A stretch of DNA of 5,398 nucleotides. Origin: Ancrocorticia sp039812645. GTDB taxonomy: Bacteria > Actinomycetota > Actinomycetes > Actinomycetales > Actinomycetaceae. Location: NCBI GenBank assembly GCA_039812645.1, contig JBDIAV010000145.1, positions 1 through 5,398 of the forward strand. The letters are read 5' to 3'. Within the stretch, counting starts at the first letter, position 1, and each line of letters begins with the position of its first letter. This document shows, one piece after another, positions 5,398 to 5,398 of the stretch. The translations under genes were made by a program, and so were the position numbers. The notes under the pieces were generated by a model. The model saw nothing but the letters and a program-made list of their open reading frames with translations, ran no database searches and was not told the DNA's origin.

Positions 5398-5398
5398 G

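Overview
This GC-rich window, with codon use strongly favouring G or C at third positions, looks like chromosomal DNA of a high-GC Gram-positive bacterium. The SpoU-type methyltransferase at the right end has the actinobacterial form of that family (GVGP, DDPRLDP, NVIDKYRYW and GRRRWNKRGALVTDRY blocks). An Actinomycetaceae-like host such as Trueperella or Arcanobacterium is my guess, not something the sequence proves. I see no tRNA, rRNA, CRISPR array, complete insertion sequence or phage gene.

Layout. Positions 1-116 hold the first 38 codons of an unidentified gene that reads leftward out of the window; it has a good ribosome binding site and a seven-residue repeat. A divergent intergenic region (117-349) carries a likely extended -10 promoter for the main gene. 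Positions 350-3925 encode one large membrane-anchored glycosyltransferase of 1191 residues. It has two N-terminal transmembrane helices, a short accessory motif region, two GT-A (family GT2) catalytic domains and a C-terminal GT-B-like domain. A 219-base gap follows, then a 52-residue single-pass membrane protein (4145-4303) with a clear ribosome binding site.

Positions 4304-4656 are a gene-poor convergent region. It holds a 12-bp hairpin terminator with a second hairpin nested in its loop, a diverged direct repeat, a 12-bp palindrome, an orphan promoter-like site, and a start-less open frame on the minus strand that may be gene debris. The minus-strand methyltransferase occupies 4657-5334. 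Its frame stays open to the right edge through an in-frame 15-bp repeat, so its true start may lie outside.

How the genes fit together. The large glycosyltransferase very probably adds several sugars to a cell-envelope polysaccharide or lipid-linked precursor on the cytoplasmic face of the membrane. The leftward gene may share its control region. The small membrane protein follows it on the same strand but is not tightly coupled to it. The methyltransferase is an RNA-modification gene that is convergent to the rest and functionally unrelated. The window is mostly ordinary chromosome. The points worth a second look are the three-catalytic-domain glycosyltransferase, the two genes easily missed by gene callers, and the convergent intergenic region.
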